Counted from the first letter of the stretch, positions 1 to 6,676 are shown. The stretch is 9,542 nucleotides of DNA from JBOGUF01 sp050696075 (GCA_050696075.1 JBOGUF010000117.1:1-9542), one strand, 5' to 3'. The notes: generated by a model from the sequence alone, not told the origin. A program made the numbers and translations.

Positions 1-2
1 AC

Positions 3-1262
3 GCGGTCTGCGACCCGGCCGAGTTCTGCCCCGGCACCGGGCCGGACTGTCCGCCCAATGCGTTCGCGGGGCCAGCGACGGTCTGCGAGACGGGCAATCT
101 CTGTACCGCCGACATCTGCAACGGGCAAGGGCTTTGCGTCCAGGGTCCGGTCAATGTCTCGTGTCCAGCGCCGGGGATCTGCCAGGACGCGGTGACCTGC
201 GATCCCGCGACCGGGGGCTGCGTCATCGACTTCTCCGACCTCGGCACTGCCTGCGAGAACCCCGATCTGTGCATCGATGGCGGGTCGTGCGACGGCGCGG
301 GCACCTGCACCGGCGGCACGCCGGTCACCTGCACGCCGACGAGCGTCTGCTTCTCCGCCTTCTGCGACTCGGGTAGCGGGCAGTGTATCCAGAACGTGTT
401 GCTCGGCGCTCCCTGCGAGAACCCCGATCTCTGTATCAATGGCGGGAACTGCGACGCCCAAGGCGCCTGCGTCGGCGGCACGCCGGTTGCCTGCGCCATC
501 TGCAACGCTTGCAGCGGGGGCACATGCAGCCCGGTGGCCAACGGGCCGAACGACTCCAGGTGTGCGACGACGTGCTGCAACGGCGTCTGCTGCTCCTCTC
601 CGATCGCGACCTGCACGGGTCCCGGCGGCGCGTGCGAGCCACCGTGCCTGGGCGCCGATCAGGGCACGTGCCTGGACGACGGCGACTGCTGCGGTGGGCT
701 CACCTGCTGCGGCGGCACCTGCCGCGACGCGAACAGCAACGCGAACTTCTGTGGGCCGACCTGCACCGACTGCCCCGATCCGGCGAACGGCAGCCCGACC
801 TGCACGGGCGGCGTCTGCGGTATCGAGTGCGACAGCGGCTTTACTCCCTGCCTCGGCGCCTGCATCCTCGGGCAGTGCTGCACCGGCTGCGCCTTGCCGC
901 CGAATCCCGGCGCGGTCGTGGTCCCGGCCAATAGCGAACCCTGCACACCGACCGGCATCATGATGACCGCGGGCGAGTGTGTGACGATCTCGGGCAGCGG
1001 CAGCGTCTCGTTCGGCCCCTGCTGCGGCTTCCACGGCCCGAATGGACACCCGACGAGAGTCTGCGGCTACGGACCCGCGTGCGGCTCGCTGTTGGCCGGC
1101 ATCGTGGGCACAGGTGGGTTCGTCTTCATTGGCGAAGGGCCGACGGTCTTCTCGGCGCCGGTTGCGGGCGAGCTCTGCCTGGTCGTCAACGACAACACCG
1201 GCGGGCCGTACGGCAATAACGAGGGCTCGTTCACGGCGACCTTCGCCTGTCCCGCGCCGTAG
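3..1262 (+). CDS. Secreted Cys-rich repeat protein with C-terminal LecA-like lectin domain (5' partial)
   Basis: The frame is open from the left edge to a TAG at 1260-1262. The GTG at 192 is internal, because the same Cys-rich pattern continues upstream of it, so the true start lies outside the window. About one residue in seven is cysteine. The visible part opens with a disintegrin-like motif (CDPAEFC, then CP; bases 9-50), followed by Cys-loop repeats, two of which form a 54-residue tandem pair starting at 251 and 413. A knottin-like CCGG stretch lies near 685-725. Residues about 304-419 (bases 912-1259) resemble Pseudomonas LecA (PA-IL): VPAN, a GPNGHP segment matching LecA GPQG..HP, a Cys-x5-CGSLL hairpin, and ND..GxYGNNxGSF containing the Asp and Asn-Asn that bind calcium and galactose in LecA. 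Family knowledge suggests an extracellular sugar-binding role. Export is inferred from Cys content and from the Tat-type neighbour. The ligand is unknown. Confidence 0.85.
   Translation, partial: AVCDPAEFCPGTGPDCPPNAFAGPATVCETGNLCTADICNGQGLCVQGPVNVSCPAPGICQDAVTCDPATGGCVIDFSDLGTACENPDLCIDGGSCDGAGTCTGGTPVTCTPTSVCFSAFCDSGSGQCIQNVLLGAPCENPDLCINGGNCDAQGACVGGTPVACAICNACSGGTCSPVANGPNDSRCATTCCNGVCCSSPIATCTGPGGACEPPCLGADQGTCLDDGDCCGGLTCCGGTCRDANSNANFCGPTCTDCPDPANGSPTCTGGVCGIECDSGFTPCLGACILGQCCTGCALPPNPGAVVVPANSEPCTPTGIMMTAGECVTISGSGSVSFGPCCGFHGPNGHPTRVCGYGPACGSLLAGIVGTGGFVFIGEGPTVFSAPVAGELCLVVNDNTGGPYGNNEGSFTATFACPAP
251..494 (+). repeat. 162-bp (54-codon) in-frame tandem duplication within the Cys-rich gene
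   Basis: An 18-base identical segment (CTGCGAGAACCCCGATCT) occurs at 251-268 and at 413-430, exactly 162 bases apart and in frame. Similarity continues downstream: both copies encode CENPDLCI-x-GG-x-CD, then a short run, then C-x-GGTPV-x-C. The unit is therefore a duplicated Cys-loop module. A weaker, older copy can be recognised upstream around bases 87-165 (CETGNLC). Confidence 0.8.
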
Positions 1263-1560
1263 GTAGGCGGATAGTTCGGCAAGTCGCGGTCTCTCCGGCG
1301 GGAGCCGGTTGACCACGGGATCTGGGACATGATCGGGGGCGCCCGCCGAAGATGGCGGGCGCACTTCGTTTGCGGGCGATCGGTGGGTATGGGCGCCGTG
1401 TACTCCTTTTCGCGAACCCGCGAGAGAACGCTTGCCTCAGACAAAACGGCCGCCGCGGGTCACGGCGGAACGGTGAGGCGCATCGGGTCATGACCTTCTG
1501 CTTTGCGCCAGAGAACGATAGGGACACGTGAGCGGACTCCTGTCTAGGGTGTTTGGGTAA
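1263..1560. other. Intergenic region between the two Cys-rich genes, no gene seen
   Basis: About 300 bases with no supportable gene. It holds the hairpin at 1339-1362 and a 10-base perfect palindrome GGTCATGACC at 1486-1495, which could be a regulator site but has no other support. Reading frames through it on the minus strand are continuations of antisense frames and lack ribosome sites or family motifs. Confidence 0.5.
1339..1362 (+). terminator. Probable terminator hairpin after the lectin-bearing gene
   Basis: A perfect 9-bp stem (GCGCCCGCC / GGCGGGCGC, 1339-1347 with 1354-1362) has a 6-base loop GAAGAT. It lies 77 bases past the stop codon. The tail ACTTCGTTT is only moderately T-rich, so it is weaker than a textbook intrinsic terminator. 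Confidence 0.55.
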
Positions 1561-1588
1561 TTGACGGGAGGAAAGGTCGAACTAGAGT
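1561..1588 (+). promoter_or_regulatory. Candidate sigma70-type promoter for the Tat-exported Cys-rich gene
   Basis: A -35 box TTGACG (1561-1566) and a -10 box TAGAGT (1583-1588) are separated by 16 bases. They match the consensus at 5 of 6 and 4 of 6 positions. Transcription would start near 1595, giving a leader of about 35 bases before the ATG at 1631. This is the best promoter-like pair in the intergenic region. Confidence 0.45.
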
Positions 1589-1589
1589 A

Positions 1590-1606
1590 GAGAGCGGTTC
1601 GCTCTC
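1590..1606 (+). promoter_or_regulatory. Inverted repeat over the predicted transcription start
   Basis: A perfect 7-bp dyad GAGAGCG-GTT-CGCTCTC sits immediately downstream of the predicted -10 box, over the expected start point. It could be a repressor operator or a 5' mRNA hairpin. No regulator can be named. Confidence 0.35.
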
Positions 1607-1630
1607 CGCGGGGCCAAGGGAGGTTCGGGT

Positions 1631-3453
1631 ATGGATGGGAAACGCTTTGACGACCTGAGCCGGGCCTTCGCCCAGGGGCGCACCCGGCGCGGCGTCCTCA
1701 AAGGCCTCCTCGGTGGGGGCCGCCGGCGTGGCCGCGCTCACGCGGTGGGGCGACGCGGCGGCCCAGCGGCTGCCGAATGGGTCCGCCTGTACGCGCGCCA
1801 CCCAATGCGCCTCGTTCCGCTGTGTGGATGGGGTCTGCTGCGACACCAATTGCACCGGGCAGTGCGAGAGTTGCGCGAGCGGCGCCTGCCTGCCCCGGCA
1901 GCGGGGTCTGCCAGGCGAGTTGCGATGGGGTGACGGGCACCAGTTGCACCGCCGCCCCCGGCGCCGGCGTCGTCTGCGCTGAGGCGACCTGCGCGAACGG
2001 CTGGCAGACGACCTACGGCTGCGGCGGCAACAGCAGTTGCCACCCGACGACGACGAGCTGCGGCTTGTACGTCTGCAACGCCGCGGCGACCGCCTGCCTG
2101 GAGAGCTGCACAACCGACAGCGAGTGCATTGGCGACGCCTTCTGCCTGAACGGCGCCTGCGTCGAGGACCGGCTGCTGGGCGAGGACTGCACCGCGGACG
2201 CCCAGTGCCAGTCCGGCATCTGCGCCCAGGGCGTCTGCTGCGCCTCGGCCTGTCCGGGTCCCTGCCAGGCGTGCAACGTGGCGGGCAACCTCGGCTTCTG
2301 CACCGAAATCCCCGACGACGATCCCTGTGCCGGCGGCACCTGCTGCGACGGCGAGTGCGTCGATAGCCAGAGCAACCTGGAGCACCGCGGCGCCTGCGAT
2401 CATGCCTGCGATCTGATGCCGAATGGGCCGTGCGAGCAGGATCCGATCTGCCAGGCCGGCGTCTGCACCTTCACGCCACAGCCCGGCCCCAATATCGTCC
2501 TCTGCCGGGATTCGGCCGGAATCTGCGATACCCCCGAATACTGCGATGGCGTCACCATCGCCTGTCCCGACGACGCGTTCCAGCCGTCGACGTTCGAGTG
2601 CCGAGCAAAGACCGGCGTATGCGACGTGGCCGAGTTCTGCACCGGGTCGGCCGCGCTCTGCCCGGAGGACCGATTCGCGGGGAGCGAGACCGTCTGCCGG
2701 CCGGCGAGTTGCACCGGCGGGGTGGAGACACAGGCGGCCTTTTGCACCGGCATGAGTGCGAGTTGCCCCGACGCGGTGACGGAGTCGTGTAGTCCCTATC
2801 TTTGCGGGACGACCGCCTGCCTAGACACCTGCCCTGGACCTGACAACGAGGGGTGCATCGCGAGCCACCACTGCGACGCCGGCGAGTGCCTGCTCGACGA
2901 AGGGTTGGGCGAGCCGTGCGACGAGGACAGCGACTGCATCAGCGGCATCTGCAACCCGGTGAATCTCGTCTGCTGCACCGCGGTGTGCGCCAGCGGCGTG
3001 GCCTGCACCGGACCGGGCGCCACCTGCTGCGAACCCGATTGCACGGGCAGGGAGTGCGGTGACGACGGCTGCGGCGGGACCCGCGGCGCCTGCGACGCGA
3101 ACCAGTGTCTGACCCGCGGGTCGGGGCAGACCTGCGAATCGACCTGCGGGAGCGGGCAAATCTGCGTCGGCGGCACATGCCAGGACACCTGCCCGCCCGG
3201 GGCGGACGTATGCATCGGGGAATTAGAGTTTTGCGCCGGCCTTTGCGCCTGCTTTGCAACCGTCAGCGGGGCGTCGTTCCGCGGAGGCGGCGGCGACTGC
3301 TTCGCCCGCGGCTCCGACGCCGACTGCGTGGCGGAGACGGGACCGGGTTCGGCGTGCATCATCGCCGGGGGGGACAACTGTAATCCCTGCACGGAGACCG
3401 GCGGCCGCGGCTGCGTAGCACCGTGCCCGCTCTCGATTCCGACAGTGAGCTAA
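1631..3453 (+). CDS. Tat-exported Cys-rich disintegrin-like repeat protein, interrupted by two apparent frameshifts
   Basis: The ATG at 1631 follows a strong AAGGGAGG site (1616-1623, 7-base spacer). The first 28 codons end in a twin-arginine motif (TRRGVLKGLLG). The natural continuation, AAGVAAL then DAAAQ and a Cys-rich chain, lies one frame over, entered by skipping one G in the G5 run 1715-1719. That frame runs to CLP at 1895. The chain then resumes in the third frame after skipping one C in the C4 run 1893-1896, and continues to the TGA at 3451-3453. The reconstructed protein has about 606 residues. Visible modules are paired Cys-loops, two disintegrin-like CDxxE(Y/F)CxG....CPxD motifs (about 2520-2680), a CGDDGCGG motif (near 3056-3079) and a Cys-rich C-terminal block. 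The likely fate is folding and export through Tat. The function is unknown. It could be a true pseudogene or an assembly with homopolymer errors. The longest intact piece is 1897-3453. Confidence 0.8.
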
Positions 3454-3485
3454 TCCGGGCCGGGTCGTCGGCGCGATGAGGGAGT

Positions 3486-3508
3486 GGGCCGGTGCGATGC
3501 GCCGGCCC
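3486..3508 (+). terminator. Probable terminator hairpin after the second Cys-rich gene
   Basis: A 10-bp stem with one G-T wobble pairs 3486-3495 (GGGCCGGTGC) with 3499-3508 (GCGCCGGCCC) around a GAT loop, 32 bases past the stop. The following GCTTCGCTTC resembles the tail after the 1339-1362 hairpin (ACTTCGTTT). Confidence 0.55.
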
Positions 3509-3546
3509 GCTTCGCTTCGGTCCGGAAACTCCGTGCGAACGTCCGG

Positions 3547-3681
3547 TCAACCTTCAACCAACGTCAAGGCCAACGTCGCCTCGCCCCACCGCCCGCCGTC
3601 GGCCGGCTTCCCGATCTCCTCGGCGATACCGGTAATGCGGTCGACCGCGGAACGTTGACACCGCTCGCGACCCGCCCCCAT
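3547..3681 (-). pseudogene. Truncated remnant of a phage tail/structural protein C-terminus
   Basis: Read on the minus strand, this 44-codon frame (ATG at 3681, stop TGA at 3549-3547) ends in RITGIAEEIGKPADGGRWGE followed by ATLALTLVEG. Aligned to the last 30 residues of the 600-residue protein at 4359-6161 it is identical at 23 of 30 positions, and both end at the same place. Most third codon positions differ, so the copies diverged as proteins under selection and this is not a recent duplication. Similarity stops near base 3647. The upstream MGAGRERCQRS part is unrelated and lies against the promoter region of the next + strand gene. It is most likely the broken end of a paralogous phage gene. 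Expression as a tiny protein is unlikely, since no clear ribosome site was seen. Confidence 0.7.
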
Positions 3682-3690
3682 GGGCCGATC

Positions 3691-3715
3691 TGATCCGTGG
3701 TATATCTGTGATCCG
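3691..3715 (+). promoter_or_regulatory. Candidate -10 region with flanking TGATCCG direct repeats
   Basis: A TATATC box at 3701-3706, preceded by TGG, is a plausible -10 for the gene starting at 3741. Two TGATCCG copies (3691-3697 and 3709-3715) flank it 18 bases apart and could bind a regulator. No convincing -35 box lies at the right distance. Confidence 0.3.
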
Positions 3716-3740
3716 AAGATCGTTCGGGAGGCGTGATCGA

Positions 3741-4100
3741 TTGGCCGAGTCAGCCGCCGCGATCGTCCGCGTTTACTATCGGATCATCCGGGGAACGCGG
3801 CCGGTCCTGGACGACTTCAGATCGGCACGGGCACTCGGCAAGCCGTTACGGAATCGGAAGCTGGTGCGCAAGTGGGCGGAGGGCATCTCGGTCTACGACC
3901 GCCTCGAACGCGCGATCGAGATCGTCAGGCTGTACGACTTCAAGCTCGGCCGGCGGATCGTCGCCCTTCGAATTCTGGAGCATGCCGGCATCGAGCACGA
4001 GCGGTGGGAAACCGATCCGCACCACTCCACCCTGTACGGGGAGCCGGCGCAATTGCTCGGCTATGCCGATGACCGGCCCGTCCTCGTCGAGGAGGCATGA
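3741..4100 (+). CDS. Conserved hypothetical protein, 119 aa
   Basis: The frame can be opened at GTG 3708, but the better start is TTG 3741, which has GGGAGG at 3726-3731 and a 9-base spacer. The protein begins LAESAAAIVRVYYRI. Recognisable blocks are LDDFRSARALGKPLR (about residues 23-37), WAEGISVYDR (about 45-54), a central helix-rich stretch, and a C-terminal DPHHSTLYGEPAQLL segment (about 93-107). There is no signal peptide and no membrane segment. From memory, this block order (GISVY in the middle, GHHTLxG near the end) recurs in short uncharacterised proteins of Chloroflexota and relatives. I cannot assign a function. It lies 4 bases before the next gene, so the two should be co-transcribed. 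Expression is suggested by the TATATC box at 3701. Confidence 0.75.
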   Translation: MAESAAAIVRVYYRIIRGTRPVLDDFRSARALGKPLRNRKLVRKWAEGISVYDRLERAIEIVRLYDFKLGRRIVALRILEHAGIEHERWETDPHHSTLYGEPAQLLGYADDRPVLVEEA

Positions 4101-4104
4101 ACCC

Positions 4105-4335
4105 GTGACTGCATTCTTCGAACTGATGGATCTGACGACGGCCAATGTTGTCGGGCACTTTGCGACCGAGGACGAGGCGTTGGCCGTCGTCCGAGACGTG
4201 GTCGCCGACGAGGGGCGGGATGCCGTCGAGGAGTTAGCCCTGAGCCGCCAAGCCGGCGGCACGCGCCCAACGCTGATTGCCGCCGGCAATGACCTCGCGG
4301 AGCGGGCGCTCGCACAGGCGATGGCGTCCTCCTAA
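4105..4335 (+). CDS. Small conserved hypothetical protein, 76 aa, partner of the preceding gene
   Basis: The start is GTG 4105, with GGAGG at 4091-4095 inside the end of the upstream gene and a 9-base spacer. The stop of the upstream gene is only 4 bases away, implying one transcript and possibly coupled translation. The sequence MTAFFELMDLTTANVVGHFA is followed by TEDEALAVVRDVV, DEGRDAVEELALSR and a final LIAAGNDLAERA helix. That gives a small alpha/beta protein without signal or membrane segments. I recall the pattern (a short beta hairpin, then TEEEAL..V and GxxxVE.LAL) in small proteins of Chloroflexota, where it is a stand-alone domain of unknown role. It could form a complex with the 119-residue neighbour. 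A toxin-antitoxin relation is possible by size and layout, but nothing in either sequence shows it. Confidence 0.72.
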   Translation: MTAFFELMDLTTANVVGHFATEDEALAVVRDVVADEGRDAVEELALSRQAGGTRPTLIAAGNDLAERALAQAMASS

Positions 4336-4358
4336 CCGCTGCCTTATTCCATACCGCA

Positions 4359-6161
4359 TCACACCTCGACCAGGGTCAGCGCCAGGGTCGATTCGCCCCA
4401 GCGGGCGGTGTCGGCCGGTTTGGGGAGCTCCTCGGCAATGCCGACGATGCGGACGGAGGCGGTGGCGCCGGTCATATCGAAGTCGAGGTCGCGGAAGGGG
4501 ACGGTGAGACCGAGTTCCCAGGCGGCCCAGAGGTCGGCGGCGAGCTGACGACCGGTGCGGGTGGCGATGGCGCCGTCGCGCTGCACCGCGGCATCCCGAG
4601 CATGGACCGCGAAGGACCAGCGGCGGCGACGAGCCGGGGCGTCGAGCAGTTCGTACTCCGCCCAGAGGCCGGTCAGGACCGGGCTCCAATCGACGACGGA
4701 CGCGAATTCGAGCCGGAGCATGATGCTGCTGCTGACCGCGGCGGCGTTGGCAATGGCGGCGTCGATCTCGGTCTGCCGGCCGTGTGGATCGTTGACGGCG
4801 GTGCTGCCGGCGATGGTGAAGGTCGCTCCGCCGTCGATCGAATAGGAGAGGGTCAACGTCACGATATCGGTGCTGAGCGGGTTGCCCCGGATCTCCGGCG
4901 AGGTGAAGGTCGCCCCGATCTTGCGCCAGGCCTTGAGCTTGTCGCGCTCACCGGCGTCGAGCAGCGAGGTGCGGTAGGCGCCGCTGCCGCGGTAGTTGGT
5001 CGCCGAGGCGTGCCGGTAGACGAGGCGGAAGAGGTCGTAGGTGACCGACGTCGACCCGTCGCGGAAGGTGACCAGGTCGATGTTGCCGGCGCCGCCGGTG
5101 TGCATCGGCCAGACGCGGGTCTGCGAGGTCGAGGTCAGGATCAGCCACCAACCGGAGCCGTCGAAGGCCCAGGTTTCGCTGGCGCCGGTGCGGCTGGTGG
5201 TGCAAACGATCAGCATGCCGCCGGCGACGGTCGCGCCGTGGCAACTGGTCCCTTCGAGGCCGGACGCGCGCCAGCCCTGCCGGTCGCCGGTCGGGGTCCA
5301 CTCCATCACCTGATTGTGCAGCCAGGTGTAGAGCTTGCCGCCGTAGGACAAGAGAAAGAGAAAGTCCTCGTCGTCGCTCCAGATACCCTGGGTGAAGAAG
5401 GGGACCGGATCGCCGAGCCAGGTCGAGGTCGCGGTGTCGGCCCGGCCGCCAAGGAGCCAAAGACTCTGGCGGGTGGCGATGGCGACTTTGCCGTCATGCA
5501 GGCCCATGTTGACGATCGGGGCATCGAGTTCCCGCTCGTCCGGTCCCGTGCCGCCGGTCGAGAGCTTGAGGAGGTCTTCATTGCCGGCGGTGGGGTCGGC
5601 CCAGACGAGCTGGCGGGCGTAGCCGATGCCGATCTGGGCCTTGACTCCGGTCACCCAGGTGGTGGTCGTGCCGGTCCCTGGGTCGTACTGCTGGACATCG
5701 AGGCCGTTGCCGCACAGCAGCAGGATCTTGCCCCGGTAGTAGACCAGGCGGGTGATCGTTTTGCCGGCGCCGACGTCGGCGACCTGCGCGACGTTGGCCC
5801 AGGCGCTGGCGCTGAGGATGACCGAACGGTAGAGGAAGCGGCCGACGGCGACGTAGGCGCGGTCGCCGACGACGAGGTGCGGGGCGCGCACGGTGGTGAC
5901 GGTGGCGATGACGCTGTCGGCATGGCTCAGCTGGAAGGGCCACGGCTCGACGCCTTGCCCAAAGAGGGCAGGGCCGACGCCTTCGGAGTCCCAACCGCGG
6001 TCGCGTTCGAGTTGCAGGGCGCGGCGCTGGCCGCCGAAGAAGTCTTTGACGACGACGCGGCCGGTGCGCCCTTCGGGCATACCGTCCTGGGTGCGGCGAT
6101 AGGTGCCGGTGGCGACCATATAGCCGGCGCCGGCAAGCTCGACGTCTGTGGCGAGAGACAT
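4359..6161 (-). CDS. Phage tail/structural protein, propeller-like, 600 aa
   Basis: The frame is open up to 6284. The start chosen is ATG 6161 (MSLATDVELAG), preceded by AAGGAG with an 8-base spacer; the codons further upstream merely translate the heptamer array (HSVLGTRYSVLEG). The first 350 or so residues alternate short hydrophobic beta strands with loops, for example GDRAYVAVGRFLYR, YYRGKILLLCGN, DGKVAIATRQSLWLLGG and GKLYTWLHNQVMEW. That spacing is expected of beta-propeller blades. The C-terminal third includes a beta-sandwich-like segment (VTLTLSYSIDGGATF) and a terminal domain ending in LALTLVEV. With no signal peptide and a position downstream of portal, adaptor and MuF-like genes, a virion tail or fibre-associated role is likely, but that is inference from context and fold. 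A second copy of its C-terminus lies at 3547-3647. It converges with the gene ending at 4335, 23 bases away, with no hairpin between them. Confidence 0.75.
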   Translation of the reverse strand: MSLATDVELAGAGYMVATGTYRRTQDGMPEGRTGRVVVKDFFGGQRRALQLERDRGWDSEGVGPALFGQGVEPWPFQLSHADSVIATVTTVRAPHLVVGDRAYVAVGRFLYRSVILSASAWANVAQVADVGAGKTITRLVYYRGKILLLCGNGLDVQQYDPGTGTTTTWVTGVKAQIGIGYARQLVWADPTAGNEDLLKLSTGGTGPDERELDAPIVNMGLHDGKVAIATRQSLWLLGGRADTATSTWLGDPVPFFTQGIWSDDEDFLFLLSYGGKLYTWLHNQVMEWTPTGDRQGWRASGLEGTSCHGATVAGGMLIVCTTSRTGASETWAFDGSGWWLILTSTSQTRVWPMHTGGAGNIDLVTFRDGSTSVTYDLFRLVYRHASATNYRGSGAYRTSLLDAGERDKLKAWRKIGATFTSPEIRGNPLSTDIVTLTLSYSIDGGATFTIAGSTAVNDPHGRQTEIDAAIANAAAVSSSIMLRLEFASVVDWSPVLTGLWAEYELLDAPARRRRWSFAVHARDAAVQRDGAIATRTGRQLAADLWAAWELGLTVPFRDLDFDMTGATASVRIVGIAEELPKPADTARWGESTLALTLVEV

Positions 6162-6176
6162 GGGCCGATCTCCTTC

Positions 6177-6211
6177 GAGTACCGAGTACCGAGTACCGAG
6201 TACCGAGTGCG
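6177..6211. repeat. Tandem heptamer array, unit GAGTACC
   Basis: There are four perfect GAGTACC units (6177-6204) and a degenerate fifth (GAGTGCG). The array ends directly beside the AAGGAG ribosome site of the 600-residue tail protein. Read from the gene strand the unit is GGTACTC. Confidence 0.9.
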
Positions 6212-6274
6212 TTGCAAGGAATCGTGATCCAACTTGCCGGATCGAGTGGGATGGCCCAACAACGCTCAGATAAC

Positions 6275-6300
6275 GACTGGGCACTCGGCACTCGGCACTT
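6275..6300. repeat. Short heptamer array, unit CACTCGG
   Basis: Two perfect CACTCGG units (6282-6295), a partial third (CACTT) and a degenerate preceding unit ending in CTGGG fill the gap between the MuF-like gene stop (6303) and the other array at 6177-6211. Confidence 0.7.
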
Positions 6301-6302
6301 CC

Positions 6303-6626
6303 TCACGGTCTGAGCCGCCATTCGGCGTAGGCGAAGACGCGTTGGCAGCGGCAGTTGACGTGGAGTGGAGGGGCGGGGCCGGCGTCGGTCTCCCAGACGA
6401 GGCCGTCGAGAGGGCCGCACTCGGGGCAGACGCGTTCGTCCCGCGCTGTCACCCAGCGGGTGTAAAGGATGGGCGTCAGGAGGCGGCGGAGGATGTCGAT
6501 CCAGGACCAGCGGTCCGGCTCGTCCGGTTCGTCGGGTCGATCCCGCGGCCATACGGGGCGGATGGGCACGGTGGCGAGTCCGGGCGGCGCGCCGCCGAAG
6601 TCGCCCCGGTCGAAGCCGATGGGCAT
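6303..6626 (-). CDS. Short MuF-like phage head morphogenesis protein, 107 aa
   Basis: ATG 6626 is preceded by AGGAG with a 9-base spacer. The stop is TGA at 6305-6303. Residues 67-97 read CPECGPLDGLVW, then GPAPPLHVNCRCQRV. This is the CxxC...LDG...PPLHxNCRC signature that closes phage Mu gpF / SPP1 gp7-type minor head proteins, with Cys67, Cys70, His89, Cys92 and Cys94 as likely metal ligands. Members of that family are usually several hundred residues long with a helical N-terminus. Here only a Pro/Asp-rich lead (residues 20-40) and one amphipathic segment (WSWIDILRRLLTPILYTRW) precede the motif. It is therefore either a minimal version or a truncated one. Position after portal and adaptor supports a virion-assembly role. 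A DNA-binding or zinc-ribbon role outside the virion is the alternative. Confidence 0.72.
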   Translation of the reverse strand: MPIGFDRGDFGGAPPGLATVPIRPVWPRDRPDEPDEPDRWSWIDILRRLLTPILYTRWVTARDERVCPECGPLDGLVWETDAGPAPPLHVNCRCQRVFAYAEWRLRP

Positions 6627-6640
6627 GGCGATGTGCTCCT

Positions 6641-6661
6641 GGGTGATGGGTGACGGGTGAC
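6641..6661. repeat. Short heptamer array, unit GGGTGAY
   Basis: Three units, GGGTGAT, GGGTGAC and GGGTGAC, run without interruption and are followed by a degenerate GGGGTGG. The array sits between the Uma2 gene stop (6677) and the ribosome site of the MuF-like gene (start 6626). Confidence 0.8.
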
Positions 6662-6676
6662 GGGGTGGATGTTGCG

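Noticed and set aside
1486..1495. GGTCATGACC palindrome as an operator
   Set aside because: A single 10-base palindrome 65 bases upstream of the -35 box can occur by chance, so it was mentioned only in the intergenic note.
1631..1933. Separate 100-residue and 89-residue genes in the two frames at 1631-1982
   Set aside because: Their sensible parts join end to end into one Tat-exported Cys-rich protein. The remainder of each is Arg-rich nonsense after a homopolymer run.
3741..4335. Firm toxin-antitoxin call for the two small genes
   Set aside because: Only size and layout fit. No recognised toxin fold, RNase residues or DNA-binding motif is visible.
4602..6227. A 541-codon open frame on the + strand
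   Set aside because: It is antisense to the tail protein, with Gly/Val/Asp/Ala-rich sequence typical of high-GC antisense frames, no ribosome site and no family motif. The minus-strand gene has a ribosome site and a paralogous C-terminus at 3547.
6162..6284. 41-residue N-terminal extension of the tail protein
   Set aside because: It mostly translates heptamer repeats, and the AAGGAG site supports ATG 6161.
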